Positions 11,278 to 22,867 of a stretch of 64,000 nt of DNA are shown in pieces; within the stretch, counting starts at the first letter, position 1, and each line of letters opens with the position of its first letter. The notes under the pieces are model-generated. The model made no database searches. It had not been told where the DNA came from and saw only the letters and a list, made by a program, of their open reading frames with translations. Both the position numbers and the translations under genes were made by a program. The DNA lies in NCBI GenBank assembly GCA_034509735.1, contig JACGWO010000007.1:27432046-27496045 (forward strand), in the 5' to 3' direction. Source of the DNA: Sesamum alatum. Its lineage: Eukaryota > Streptophyta > Magnoliopsida > Lamiales > Pedaliaceae.

Positions 11278-14200
11278 ATGATTAAAATATTAGTTTGGAA
11301 TATTAGAGAGAGTGGGAAAGCTTCAAAATAAAAAATTCTTTGTGATTTGATTTCGGAACATAAACCTCATATTTTGGTTCTCCTGGAACCGTTTGCTCAG
11401 CTTAATGAGTATGTCTTTACTCATATGTTTGGCCTTTTCTTTGTCGCCACTAACTCGAATAACAAAATATGGTGTTTCTCGTCTCAAGCTGTTACTGTGC
11501 AGGTTCTTCAAGACAATCAACAATTTGTTCATGTTAAGGTTACATCTGGTCTCATCCCAAAAACTATGTGTTGCACTTTCGTCTATGCTAAATGCAACAG
11601 ATCTTCTAGACGAATCTTGTGGGAAGATCTTAATGTTCTAGCTTTGCATGAGAATCCCTGGCTAGTGGGAGGAGATTTCAACACCTTTTTGACTGCCAAC
11701 GAAAATCTGGGAGGGCAATTGGACACTCATGGACATATGGGGGATTTTGCAGATATGATATTAGATACTGGGCTTATAGATGTTGGATTTGAGGGGGAAC
11801 CGTACACTTGGACCAACAATTGAGTTTTGAGGAAATTAGACAGAGTTCTTTATTCAAAAGAATGGACTGACACATTTACTTGTACTCGCGTCTTACACTT
11901 ACCGAGAAAGACCTCTGATTACCATCCTCTTCTCATCACTTCCTCCCACTCCGAGAACAGAGGTCCATCATAATTCAGATTTCTCAATATGTGGACCAAA
12001 CATGCAACATTTCTTGACACGATGAAACACTCGTGGAACCTCCCCATCATGGGCTATGGCATGTACCGGTTGTAGCAGAAACAATATTGTAGCAAAGAAC
12101 TCCTCAAATAATGGAATATGGATACCTTTGGAAATATTTTTAGCAGGGTGGAATAGGCTAAAGCCAAGGCTATCGAGATAGAAGAACAATTTGACAGACG
12201 TCCCACGGAGGCAAACCGCATTGAACTCAACAAAAGGAACGGTGAGTTGATCCAAGCTTTATCCCTTGAGTCCGAATTCTGGAGACAAAAGAGCAACTGC
12301 AAGTAGCTGGAAGCAGGTGAAAGGAACACTAAATTCTTCCATGCCTTGGTGAAAAAGAAACGCATACATTCCCGCATCCACAGAGTTTCGGTCGATAGCC
12401 AAGAGATCACGGACCCCAATCAAATCAAGGATTCAGCAACAGTGTATTTTGAAGAACTTCTTATCGCAGCCGACTCCCATTACTTGGAGTTTGATCCCCA
12501 CTTCACATTCCCCTCTATATCGGAGAAAGCTGGAGATGCTCTTATTTCCATACCTTCAGAAAAAAGATATTAAAGAAGCAATTTACAACATTAGCAAGGA
12601 CAATGTGGCGGGCCCAGATGGCTTCACTTCTGCTTTATATCAAGAATGTTCGGACTTCATCAAACAAGACATCATTGAAGTGGTTAAAGACTTCTTTTCA
12701 GGAACTCCCATGCCTAGAAGTTTCACTGCCACCACTATTACTCTCATCCCTAAGGTGGAGTCACCCCAGTCTTGGAATGACTTTCGTCCTATCTCCCTGT
12801 GCAATGTTTCCAACAAAATCCTCTCCAAACTCCTATATACGAAACTTGCTCAGAACCTCCCACATCTCATTTCAACTTCACAGAGTGGCTTCATCCCAGG
12901 TCGACTTATTGGAGACAACATCTTGCTTGCACAAGAACTGGCCCATTCCATCGACGCTAGGAACAACAAGGGAAATCTGATCATCAAATTAGACATGACA
13001 AAGGCCTATGACAGGATCAAATGGAGCTTTTTATACAAGCAACTGGAGAAAATGGGATTCTCTCTCAATTTCATTCAGCTTATTAAAAATTTGATTGAAA
13101 GCTGTTGGTTCACTGTTCTCATTAATGGTGAAACATATGGTTTTTTGAAATCCAGTCAGGGTCTCAGACAAGAAGACCCCATTTCCCCTGCGCTCTTTAT
13201 CTTGGCAGCCGAAGCTTTGTCAAGATGATTAGACCACCTTTTCGACTCCAACCCTTATATGTTCTACCAGATAGGGTGTAACATTAGAGTTTCTCACTTA
13301 GCTTATGCAGATGATGTCATATTATTCACTAACTATGAGGATAACTCCCTTTTAAAACTTATGCAGTTTTTGGAGGACTATAAAGAGATCTCGAGCCAGA
13401 AGATCAGCCATGCCAAAAGTTCCTTCGTCCCCGGAAAGAAAGCCAATTTGATTGCACACAGGATCATTCATACCACAGGATTCTCCATGAAAAAACTTCC
13501 CATTACCTACCTTGGAGCCCCTCTGTACAAAGGTCACAAAACCAAAATGCTGTATGATGATCTTATTAACAAAATCCGTTCAAAATTTGCAGGATGGGAG
13601 CACCATTTCCTCTCCCAGGGAAGTAGGCTGACACTTATCAAAAGCATGCTCATCTCCATGCCGATATATTTACTGCAAGTTCTGAATCCTACTGTTGGCG
13701 TCATTCAAAAGATGGAGCAGCTCTTTGCCAAATACTTCTGGGGATCCACTGACAACCACAGGAAAATACCCTAGACACGATGGAATAACCTCTGTTATCC
13801 TACTTGTGAAGGAGGCCTTGGTACTAGAGATCTCAGACATATTGTCTTGCTTTTTCACACAAGCTTTGGTGGCGGTTAAGGCTAAAGAACTCACTGTGGG
13901 CACATTTCACCATTGGCAAGGATTGTAAAAGCGATCATCCCTTACTTGCTAAAGCCACGAAGAATGATTCTCCCATTTGGAAAAGACTTTGCAAAATCAG
14001 AACAGAAGCAAACAACATCTTCTGGACCTTAGGTGCTGGTGAAGCATGTTTTTGGCAAGACTGGTGGTTATTGGAAGGCAGTTTACAGGAGATCACAGGA
14101 AATTCCACAAACATCCACGCCCCTGTTAAATGGTTCTGGACGAATGGACAGTGGGATGAGGCTAAACTTCAATAGGTTCTGCCACAGGTTCTCATCACTC

Positions 14201-15374
14201 GTATTATAGAGACCCGCATCAACCCGGACCAAGAGGACGACATGCACTAGAGACTCTCTAAACAAGGAAACTTCACAACCTCCTCAACATGGAATCACTA
14301 CAGGGATAAGAAACCAACACATCACTTCTGGAAGACACTCCGGTCAACGCTTATCACTCCTTCCATCTCTATCTTTGTCTCAAAACTGATCAACAATTGG
14401 ATCCCCGTTGAAAGCCGTCTCCAAGCAAAGGCATTGCTTTGGCATCCAAATGTTGTAGATGTAGCGATGTGGAATCCATTGAGCATTTATTTTTTTCCTG
14501 TGGGGAATCTATCAAAGTATGGAGATTCTTTGCCGATATCTTGCAATTGCAACTCCCACAAATAGACAACATCCAGAGATTTCTGCTCGCATGGAAGAGG
14601 AATACCTCATCATAGACATCTATCAGTGATATTACCCCACTCTTAATCTGCTGGTTCATATGGACCACAAGGAATGAAGCAAAACATGAAGGGAAAGCTT
14701 TCAGTTGCTACAGAATTATCAGTAAAACTTTGAGACACTTTCACACCTTGCATAGGGCCGGCCTCGTAAAACATACTCACATCAAAGGAGAAGCCTTTGC
14801 AGCAAACCCTATGAAAATTCAGCTTGCTCATTTTATCAGACAACATCAAATTTTCTTTCTCTCTTGGGAAACACCACCTTAAGGATGGATCGAATTAAAC
14901 ACAGACGGTGCCTCCAAAGGAAACCCAGGGATCTCAGGGGCTGGGGGTATTTTGAGAAACCATATGGGACAAGTCATTATGGCCTTTCAGGAGCCCCTCG
15001 GATATACCACCAACATTCAAGTAGAACTTAAGGCATTGCTTAGAGGTTCGCTCCTTTGCATTGACTTGGGGATCCCCAAAGTCTGGATTGAAGTGGATGC
15101 CCAGTATATCTTGCAACTCCTCCACTCCCCCCTAAAATGGGGTTGGATATACCAAAATACTCTCCAACAGATTCGAGTTTGCATTAACAGAATAGAGACT
15201 AAGATTTCACATATATACAGAGAGGGTAATCAAGCAGCAGACTTTCTTGCCAATCAAGCTTGCCTGGGGGATTCATTGATACTTATCTCCAGGGAACAAA
15301 TACAAGGTAAACTCACAGGTATACTAAAACTTGACTCGATAGGTCTTCCAAATGTGCGTATCTCTTTTAAGTAG
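11278..15374 (+). pseudogene. LINE ORF2 (endonuclease, reverse transcriptase, RNase H), broken
   Basis: About 1,365 codons in original length. Order: endonuclease/exonuclease/phosphatase domain (ILVWNIRE at the start, HILVLLEPF, the GGDFNTF box near 11670-11690, SDYHPLL near 11915); reverse transcriptase (AGPDGFTSALYQ near 12610, TLIPKVESPQSWNDFRPISL, SGFIPGRLIGDNILL, KLDMTKAYDR, QGLRQEDPISPALF, and the catalytic YADD at 13304-13315); a zf-RVT-like region around 14270-14560; and a C-terminal RNase H (NTDGASKGNPG near 14900, REGNQAADFLANQA near 15220). Lesions include TGA at 11821-11823, a run of stops at 11970-12310, a frameshift near 12480, TGA at 13226-13228 and TAG at 13772-13774. It cannot make a full product. 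Confidence 0.88.
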
Positions 15375-16197
15375 CTTTGGGTTGGTTTTCCAGCTTTCTC
15401 TACTTTATTACACCGGGTATATTATGCTGGGATCACTTGTGGATTACCTTACCTGTTTGGATCATTTTGCTTCTGCATTTCCTGCGTACCTTGCCGGTGA
15501 ATTTACTTGTTTAGGATGCATCTTGCCGGTGTATTATTGTTTGTGCCCTGTTATGCCTCTCTCATTACCTGCACACCTTGCCGGTGCAATACTTATTTAG
15601 GGTGAACCTTGCCGGTGCAGTACTTGTTGTTTCTGCCCTATTATGCTTCTGTTAGTTGTTGCTCATGTTTGTGTATGTGACGATAGTAGATATTTTTTGT
15701 TGTTATATTATTCTGTTGATTGGTGATGATATATCCACACTGCTACTTCTATTCTATTGTTGTTTCTGCACCTAGCCGGTGCACATTTTTTCCTTTTATA
15801 GAACTGCCCCTCCCCGTTGTGTTGGTGATTTTTTGTCCAATCTTTTGACGCAAATTATTATAGTCATATCTTCAGTGACTTGGCATATTCTTTTTATTAA
15901 AATGAAGCTCTATCTTCATAATAGTGTCACTGACTTTTGGTTTAGGAATATTGTCTTTTGTAGTAAAGGAGTAGTACTCCTCACCTTTGCTTGTTTACGC
16001 TCACAATATTAGGGAGTATTACTCATCATTTACCCTTTCAGTTCTCTCAATTGTAAGGGATACTACTCATTATTTACTACTTTCTAAACTCAACTAGGGA
16101 GGTAGCTCTCCCTGTTGTATATTCATTCTCGATTATTTTAATATAGAAGGGACGGGGACCCCGAAAAGCTCCCCCCACCTCAGGGTGGTTTAATGAA
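15375..16197 (+). other. LINE 3' UTR with repeated CTTGCCGGTG
   Basis: Noncoding tail of the LINE. CTTGCCGGTG occurs four times between 15490 and 15620 and once more as CTAGCCGGTG near 15772. Near 15966-15991 GGAGTAGTACTCC is palindromic, with related GGGAGTATTACTC and GGGATACTACTC copies downstream. Near the end is a G/C-rich run with potential to fold (GGGACGGGGACCCC). Confidence 0.65.
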
Positions 16198-17050
16198 AAA
16201 AGTAAACTATAAAACAATTTAATAGATGAAACTGTAATATATGAAAAAGAAACTAGTGTATAAAAGATAGAAAAGAGTAAATATTTAAACATATATAGAA
16301 ACTAAATGACAAATTAAGTAGAATAATTCAAATAAATTTCAAAACAAAATATTATCATTTACACCAAATAGATCTACTCCTTGTAGAAAACAAATCAAGC
16401 AATCACTACAAAAATCTGAAAATTTAACACCACAAGAGGAATAAATATAAAATTATTATTTAATAAAGGAAATACAAGAAAATGGTAGAGATTATTATTT
16501 CAATATGTACCTATAAACACTAAATAAATTTGTTCCTTCTTGTAAAGAAAATGAAATTTGAAAAAGAACAACAAAATTAAAATGTAGAATAAAAATTTCA
16601 GAGATGATATATATAAATATATATAAAATTCGTGCATAAAATAAAAGAAGGAGAGATCTTTCAACAACAACAAAAACTAAATGGCAGATTAAGTGAATTA
16701 AGCGAAATGTAATACCCATTAACGCTAAATAATTTGTTATTCTTGTAGAAAAATAAAAACTAAAAGAAAATAAAATATGAAAAAGAACAACGAAAGTAAA
16801 CTATAAAACAAATTAATGGATCAAACCTTAATATATAGGAAAAAAATTGGTGTACAAAAGATAGGAAAGAGTAAATTTTTAAACAAAAATAAAAATTAAA
16901 ACGATAATTTAAGTAGGATAATACAAATAAATGTTAAAAAGCAATATTTATCATTAACAACAAATAAATCTAGTGCTTCTTGTAGAAAAACAAAGCAAGC
17001 AATCATCCTATATAGAAATATGAAAATTAACACCATAAGAGGAATAAATA
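16198..17050. repeat. Degenerate tandem repeat field, right part
   Basis: Continuation of the 220-250 bp degenerate repeat interrupted by the LINE. Anchors (GAAAAAGAACAAC) lie near 16557 and 16775. Recurrent pieces are GTAAACTATAAAAC, ACTAAATGGCAGATTAAGT and TTCTTGTAGAAAA. No coding content. Confidence 0.6.
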
Positions 17051-18049
17051 TTTAAATTATTATTTAATAAAAATGAAACATAACAAAATGGTATAGATTA
17101 TTATTTCAATATTTCAAGTATCATGAAAAGTAAGATATAAAAAATAAAACGACATCGTGATAAAGAGTAAAACATCAGTTTAGCCCCATGAGATGAGTGT
17201 ACACGATAAATAAATATTGAAATTTAATAGACATACGTATATGAGCAAGGGATGAACATTAACATGACTGAAAAATCATGGAGGAAAACAAATAAAATAA
17301 TATTATAGAACAGTGTAAGATGTCACTGCAGCCATAGAAAAAGCAATGAGAAGATTTAAGTATAAGGAGTGTTAACTTTTAAAATCATTTAATGGAGAAT
17401 AGAAAATTGGTAAAATTGAGTCTATCTAATGAATGGGAGATGCAGAGTATTTAAATACAAATATGACGGAGACCATGATCATTGGGTAATGATTTAAGAT
17501 AAATACAAATTAAAATAGTATCATAATTTTGGAGATATAATTTGAATAAATATAAAATAATATTTAATATATTAAAAGATAATGTTTCCAACCATTTAGA
17601 TTTTTTTCTTGATAATTAAAAATTCGATTATAATCTTGGATATAAGTTTTTGGAAATATAAAATAAATATTGAATATATTAAAATAGATGATGTTTACAA
17701 CCAATAAGATATTTTCTTGACAATTTTTTTTATAATCTTAGAGATAAGATTCTGGATAAATAGAAAATAAATAATCAATATATTAAATAAATAATATTTC
17801 TAACGAATGAGACTTTTTCTTGGTAATTAAAAAATTCAAAAACACCGGAGAAAAGTATTTGGTCAAAATTGAAATAATTTGGTCAAATTTCATTTTGCTA
17901 TATATATATAGATGAGTGAAATAGCAAACAATGTGAATTATGGCGTATAGAAAGTGAAATCTACATTATGCTAATTGTCGGCCACATATGAATTCTGAAA
18001 AGATTTTGAAGCGTGATTTCACTGTTTTTAACGTGAAATTTGCCCTCAC
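17051..18049. other. AT-rich spacer with about 115-bp tandem repeat (17535-17845)
   Basis: No gene. Between 17535 and 17845 about three diverged units of 110-120 bp share TTTAATATATTAAA, a GTTTCCAACCA-like piece and TTTTTCTTGATAATTAAAAA. The remainder is AT-rich with no recognised element; the distal end of the copia LTR that follows could lie in this stretch. Confidence 0.5.
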
Positions 18050-18669
18050 TACAGGATTGCTGTCGAGTTAAGCAAACTCACTTCTAGGATACGACAAAAC
18101 CAACTGAGACTTGCCAGACGGCAAATTCGGAAGCCTATTTCAACAACAACTTAGAAAAGTAAAATATAAAGTGAAAGAATCTTGTGAAAATTAGTAACTA
18201 AATCTGGCACATGAAACATCTATTTATAAATGTCTTTGTGTCTTTCAAAAATATATATCTCTTCATTATACCTCTTGACTCCAAAAGTTGCAAAACTCCA
18301 GAAAAACACCTTTTCTAAACAGATGTTTCAGGAAAGCAACTTTAAAGTTGAAGCTTTTAAAGTTTTTTTAAGAAAAGACAGATTCAACAAATTTAATGCT
18401 ATTTATTATTATTTGCAACTTTTTATAAGAGAATAAAATAATATTAAAACTTAATTTTTGAAAATAAAATAAAATAAAATATTATTTTAACGTGCACGTG
18501 CCACGTGTCCAAGCGCCAAGTGAATTTATATATAAATTCTCTCCTTCTCTTAATTAATCCCTCCAATTTTTATTTTAAACTTTAATTTGGATAATTCTTT
18601 ATTAAGCACTTAAAAATTAATTAAACTTTCCATGATGTACGTAGAATATTATGTGGAAGCTGTCCAACA
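18050..18669 (-). repeat. 3' LTR of minus-strand copia element A (distal end uncertain)
   Basis: On the minus strand the polypurine tract AAGTGGAGGA is followed directly by TGTTGGACAGCTTCC, a classic copia PPT and LTR start at 18669. A TATA box (TTTATAAATAGATG on the minus strand, about 18219-18232) lies inside. I could not see the terminating CA with confidence, so the low-coordinate edge is approximate, and no second LTR was matched. Confidence 0.55.
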
Positions 18670-19343
18670 ATCCTCCACTTAACTTGGACATATTACTTTT
18701 ACTTAATACTCAAATTTATGCCCACAAGAAAGTTTTTTTCTTTTGAATTAAACTTTCAATTAGCATAAATATTTTAGAGTTTAGATGAAATCAATGGTAG
18801 CATAAGCTTTAAACCAAATTTCTCGAGGTACTGAAAATAACACATAATCTTATTATTTCTTCGAGAAGTTCATAGAAAATGTTTAAGCAAATACATGGCT
18901 CTGTGCTCCATCTTAGAGTCATGAACACTTATAAAAGTTATCATAACATTTACTAGAAGCGGCACCACTTCTTGTGTTCACTTAGTTGAAGTTCTTTCCT
19001 ACCTATAGGTATCAATACTGACTTCATTAAGAGTTATTCAACTCAGCCTCCAATTCACAACTCGTAGAAATATAACATATATATATACATATATATATCT
19101 TGAGTTAACTTTAATCACTTATCAGTAATTTGTTGTTACCCTTTAAACCTCTTAAATAGCGGTAGTACTAAAAGAGAAAAGGTTGGGTTCCTACTACTGG
19201 TGATTTATGATAAAGGGTCTTAAATTCATTGCATACCGGTGTTCTTTACCAACTCTCTTGACAGGCCTTTCGTCAACAGATTCGCTAAATTTCTTTGTGA
19301 TCTCACAAACATTATGGTAATTACATCTTCCGAGATTAAATTC
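18670..19343 (-). pseudogene. Copia element A: RNase H tail, 3' UTR and polypurine tract
   Basis: On the minus strand the first residues after the hAT insertion read SEDVITIMFVRSQRNLANLL then TKGLSRELVKNTGMQ and a stop. This is the C-terminus of a copia polyprotein (family motif NLADPLTKGLSRE). It continues in register the sequence ending RHDYIRDLI on the far side of the hAT element at 28559. About 500 bp of 3' UTR then lead to the polypurine tract at about 18670-18685. Confidence 0.75.
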
Positions 19344-19688
19344 TATGGGTGGCAAATGGCGGGTTGGGTCGGGTTTGGGTTGGGTCCATATGGGTCGGGT
19401 CTAATATGGGTCGGGTCCAATATGGGTTCAAGTGAACGGGTTGGGTTGCAAATGAGTTGGGTCGGATTAGTATAAACCATTTTATTAATTTAAATTCTCG
19501 AGGGTGTTTGGATTAACTATAATTTTTTTAAACATCTTATGATTTTAAAATTTTAATATTCATTTAGGAGGTTATTTGATATTAGAATTAAAAAAATTAA
19601 TTGTAGTTATTTTTTCTTTTAGTTTTTACAAAAGTGACACCACGTCATTTCAACACCACTACACCAATTATTTTGTTGTGATTGTTAA

Positions 19689-21392
19689 TGTGACCGTAGA
19701 ATTTTATAAATAATTGAGAGTTTTATTAGTAATTATTAAGGAAAATTTTGTTTTAATTATAAATAAATGTTGAAATTGGAATATGATAAAACTTGAACGG
19801 AGTAAATTGAAACTCATTATAATATTTGGGAGCGAATCATATTAATTATGTAATATATATGTATAATAGTATAAATAATAATAATAATAATAATAAAATA
19901 TACACAATAATAATATAATATATATATATATATATGTATAAACCGAAAGTGGAGTGGGAGTCACCCATTACCTCATCATTAGTAATAAATTAGTAACAAA
20001 AAAATGTAGGTGTGTATCACTAAAACACAATTCAACTTACACATTTTCCTTCAACATTTCTTCAATATTCAAGTTTCTCTCCGGAAGGTGAAAAATCAGG
20101 ACGTGACGATAAAGTGGAGGGTTGAGCAGTTCTTCGTGTTGACAGACCATTTTGAGAGTGGAGGTAAGTATAGCTAATTGGTTTATATATATATTTATTT
20201 ATATGAATATAAATATTATTTGTTGGATTTATATATATAAATACTTATATGCTTATGTGAGTATTTATGTTGAATGTTGCATATATATAGATATAATTAT
20301 ATGGATTGTTTGTATACTCGATCATGGATGTCGATTGTTATTAAGATTATCTTTATATCTGTGGAATTGCTATTATGTGCTAAAGTGTGATTGTGTTGCA
20401 CAGATGTTGGTTGAATGATTGCGAAGTTGTATAATTGATTGTGATATAAAATCAAATAGGAATGGTATTGACGAGTGAATGATTATTAAATGAAACAATG
20501 ACTTAACTAACTGGGGAGCATATTCAATGGCTTAGAATGATACGATCGATGACGAGCTGTGTGCTGTCATTGATCAATGGAGATGGTGGAATACACACGA
20601 GCTGTGTGCCGTGTGGTATCAGTGAGGATGGGATACAAACGAGATGTGTGTTGTGTGGTATCAGAGAGGATGAGATACACACGAGCTGTGTGCTGTGTGA
20701 TATCAGAAAAGAAAAGAGAGTGGGAAAAAAAAGAGTATTGTGATTGTGATGATGATGATGATGGTGATAGCCGGCTAAGCGCATTGAGTGATGCACTCCA
20801 GGTTGGTTAAGCAGGGCCCTAATGAAACACCTAAAATGCCTCTATTATGTCGTGAGTTAATATCTTATTGTAGCTATGTGATTTCTTATCTGCTGTAATA
20901 TATGTCGCATGTTGGTTGTGTTGGTATAAATGCTTTATACTTGACTGGTTGCTCATATACTTATATATAGACCGAAAGACTATACTTATTGAGTAGGCAA
21001 CTCATTCCTTGCCACATACGTTTCAGGAGATAGGTGGCACTGACTAATAACATTAGATCTTGATCCGTGCCGTGACATTGAATAGGTGGGTCAGCCGTGA
21101 CATTGGAGGTGGAAGTTTTTGGGCTATGTAATTAAAATATCCTAGTATTGTAGAGCTTGTCGTAAGACTTTGGACAGTTGGATGTTGGTTATCTTTTTCT
21201 TAAGTTATGTACAGTGGTGGGAAATAAATATAAGGTTTTGGCTATGTTTATGATCTAATGTCGTATATATATTTATATCTATTTGTTATATTGGTAAAAC
21301 ATATTCTATATTATGTTATGGAATGAGTTGAGATTAAGAAAATGGAAGATTAATTAGTGGTAACTAGGTGTCGTACTGTAGGGAGTGTTACA
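19689..21392 (+). repeat. 5' LTR of the Tekay-like element
   Basis: 1,704 bp from TGTGACCGTAG to GGGAGTGTTACA, paired with the 3' LTR at 26333-28054; the copies differ by a few percent by eye, plus small indels in AAT and TA tracts. A TATA-like CTTATATATAGACC lies near 20958. An internal 42-bp repeat lies at 20582-20711. Confidence 0.9.
20582..20711 (+). repeat. 42-bp tandem repeat inside the Tekay-like LTR, three units
   Basis: Three units of about 42 bp contain GATACACACGAGCTGTGTG and GTGTGGTATCAG. The unit length is a multiple of three, so the array stays open in frame, but there is no other sign of coding. The 3' LTR has the same array at 27247-27376. Confidence 0.75.
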
Positions 21393-21397
21393 TTGAG

Positions 21398-21409
21398 TGG
21401 TATCAGAGC
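21398..21409 (+). other. Primer binding site, initiator tRNA-Met
   Basis: TGGTATCAGAGC, six bases after the 5' LTR, is complementary to the 3' end of plant initiator tRNA-Met. Confidence 0.9.
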
Positions 21410-21477
21410 AGGTCTACGTTTCTAGGGTGATTGGTTGGCTATGAGATGTGTCTAATGACTGAATTGTCTAATGTAGG

Positions 21478-22867
21478 ATGGCTTCTCAAGGTGCACCTGC
21501 TGACCTAGTAGCTGGTAGGGAAGCGTCAGGGAAGTCCGAAGAGGGTTCTATTGCACCTACGAGTGCAGGTGGGGTGGAGATAGGTCGAGAGGGTGTTGGT
21601 GGTGATGCTCCTATTCCTCCCGGTGGTGCTCCAGCGGTGGGGTTACCACCAGAATTTGCACAGATTCTTTAGATGGCCCTCCAAGCCCAAGCACAATTTC
21701 TTGCACAGGCGCATGCACCTGCTCCAGCGCCAGCACTAGCAGTTGCTACAATTGATCGTAATTATGAAAGAATCAGAAAGATGGGAGCTGCTGAATTTGA
21801 GGGTACCTTAGATCCTGAGATTGCTGAGAGATGGTGGGAAAAGGTCGAAGACGTGCTGAACTTAGTGAACTGTACTCCGGAGAATCGACTTAAGTATGTT
21901 GTTTCTTTGTTCGTAGGGAATGCCTTGATTTGGTGGAGATCCGTAAAGAGGGCATATGAGCCAAGAGAGATAACTTGGGCTGAGTTTCAGAGCGAGTTCG
22001 ATGATAAATACAGACCCAAGATGTACCGAGATAAGAAGAGGATGGAATTTCTAGACTTAGTGCAAGGGGATGATCAAACAGTGACAGAATATGAACTCCG
22101 TTTTGCTGCATTAGCCAAGTATACACCAGAAGCAATAGCGACACAGGAGGATCGTTGTTACCGTTTTGAGCAGGGGCTATAACCGGAGATAAAAAAAGGG
22201 TTTGGCAGTTAGAATTACAAATTTCAAAACTCTTGTTGAGTCAGCGGTTCGAATGGAAGAGGCTGTAACCGAAGAGAAGAAGAACATGGAAGAAAAGAGA
22301 AAATCAACATATGCAGTGGGGGAGTCGAGTAGGTTGACCAAGAGGGGAATGGGTTGATCATTTTCTGTAGGAGGAGGGAATTTTTTTGCGTGGTGGACCT
22401 GCTTTCCGGGGAAGTAGTGGACCAAGGTTCAATGGACTAACGGGTTTCAATAGAGGTTCGATCGAGCGCAGTTCGTTTACTATGCCTTCTATTGGATCAG
22501 GTAGGGGAGCTGGACAGAGTTACAACAGGGGCTCAACTTTCACTTCTAGTTGTTCTACTTGTGGGAGGCAATATTCAAGACAGTGTTGGGACCAGATGCT
22601 ATACCCAGGATTTGTTAGAACTGCGGAGGTAGAGGACACATATCTAGGGGTTGTCCCAGTCAGACCACGAGTTTAGGTGGAAGTGCGTCCAGAGGGACCC
22701 AAAGTCAAAGCAGTATTGGGAGCAGTGGCCGAGGAGTTGAGAGAGACAGAGGCAGAGGTAGGGGTAGAGACACTGGTAATAGAGATGGTGACCACACTGC
22801 TGATAGGGGTGCGAGGGGATCCGGAGCACAAGTCACTCAGAGATGGACCCAAGCAAGAATATATAAC
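21478..22867 (+). pseudogene. Gypsy gag, broken
   Basis: Gag begins near ATG 21478. A TAG at 21670-21672 interrupts it, followed by an Ala/Gln/Pro tract. The conserved retrotransposon gag core includes FEGTLDPEIAERWWEKVED, RLKYVVSLFVGNALIWW and the FDDKYRPKMYRDKKRMEF block. TAA at 22180-22182 ends this frame. Past frame changes the nucleocapsid knuckle survives near 22612-22660, with an in-frame stop inside (C-stop-NCGGRGHISRGC). Arg/Gly-rich linker follows. Confidence 0.85.

Larger units (their letters stand above)
8940..16197 (+). mobile_element. Full-length L1-type LINE, inactive
   Basis: A complete non-LTR retrotransposon in the order 5' UTR, ORF1, ORF2, 3' UTR. It is flanked by a perfect 18-bp target duplication, AAAAGTAAACTATAAAAC, at 8922-8939 and 16198-16215. 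The 5' UTR (8940-9485) is GC-rich and cytosine-rich, unlike the AT-rich surroundings. The 3' end finishes GGTTTAATGAAA without a long poly(A). Both ORFs carry several stops and frameshifts, so the element was full-length at insertion but is now dead. Confidence 0.88.

Noticed and set aside
19239..19475. 78-codon plus-strand ORF with Gly/Trp repeats
   Set aside because: The first half is antisense to copia A RNase H and the second half is the GGGTTGGGT-rich hAT end.
20537..20796. Overlapping ORFs on both strands with Cys- or His-rich repeats
   Set aside because: They are translations of the 42-bp LTR repeat and are duplicated in the 3' LTR; no coding evidence.
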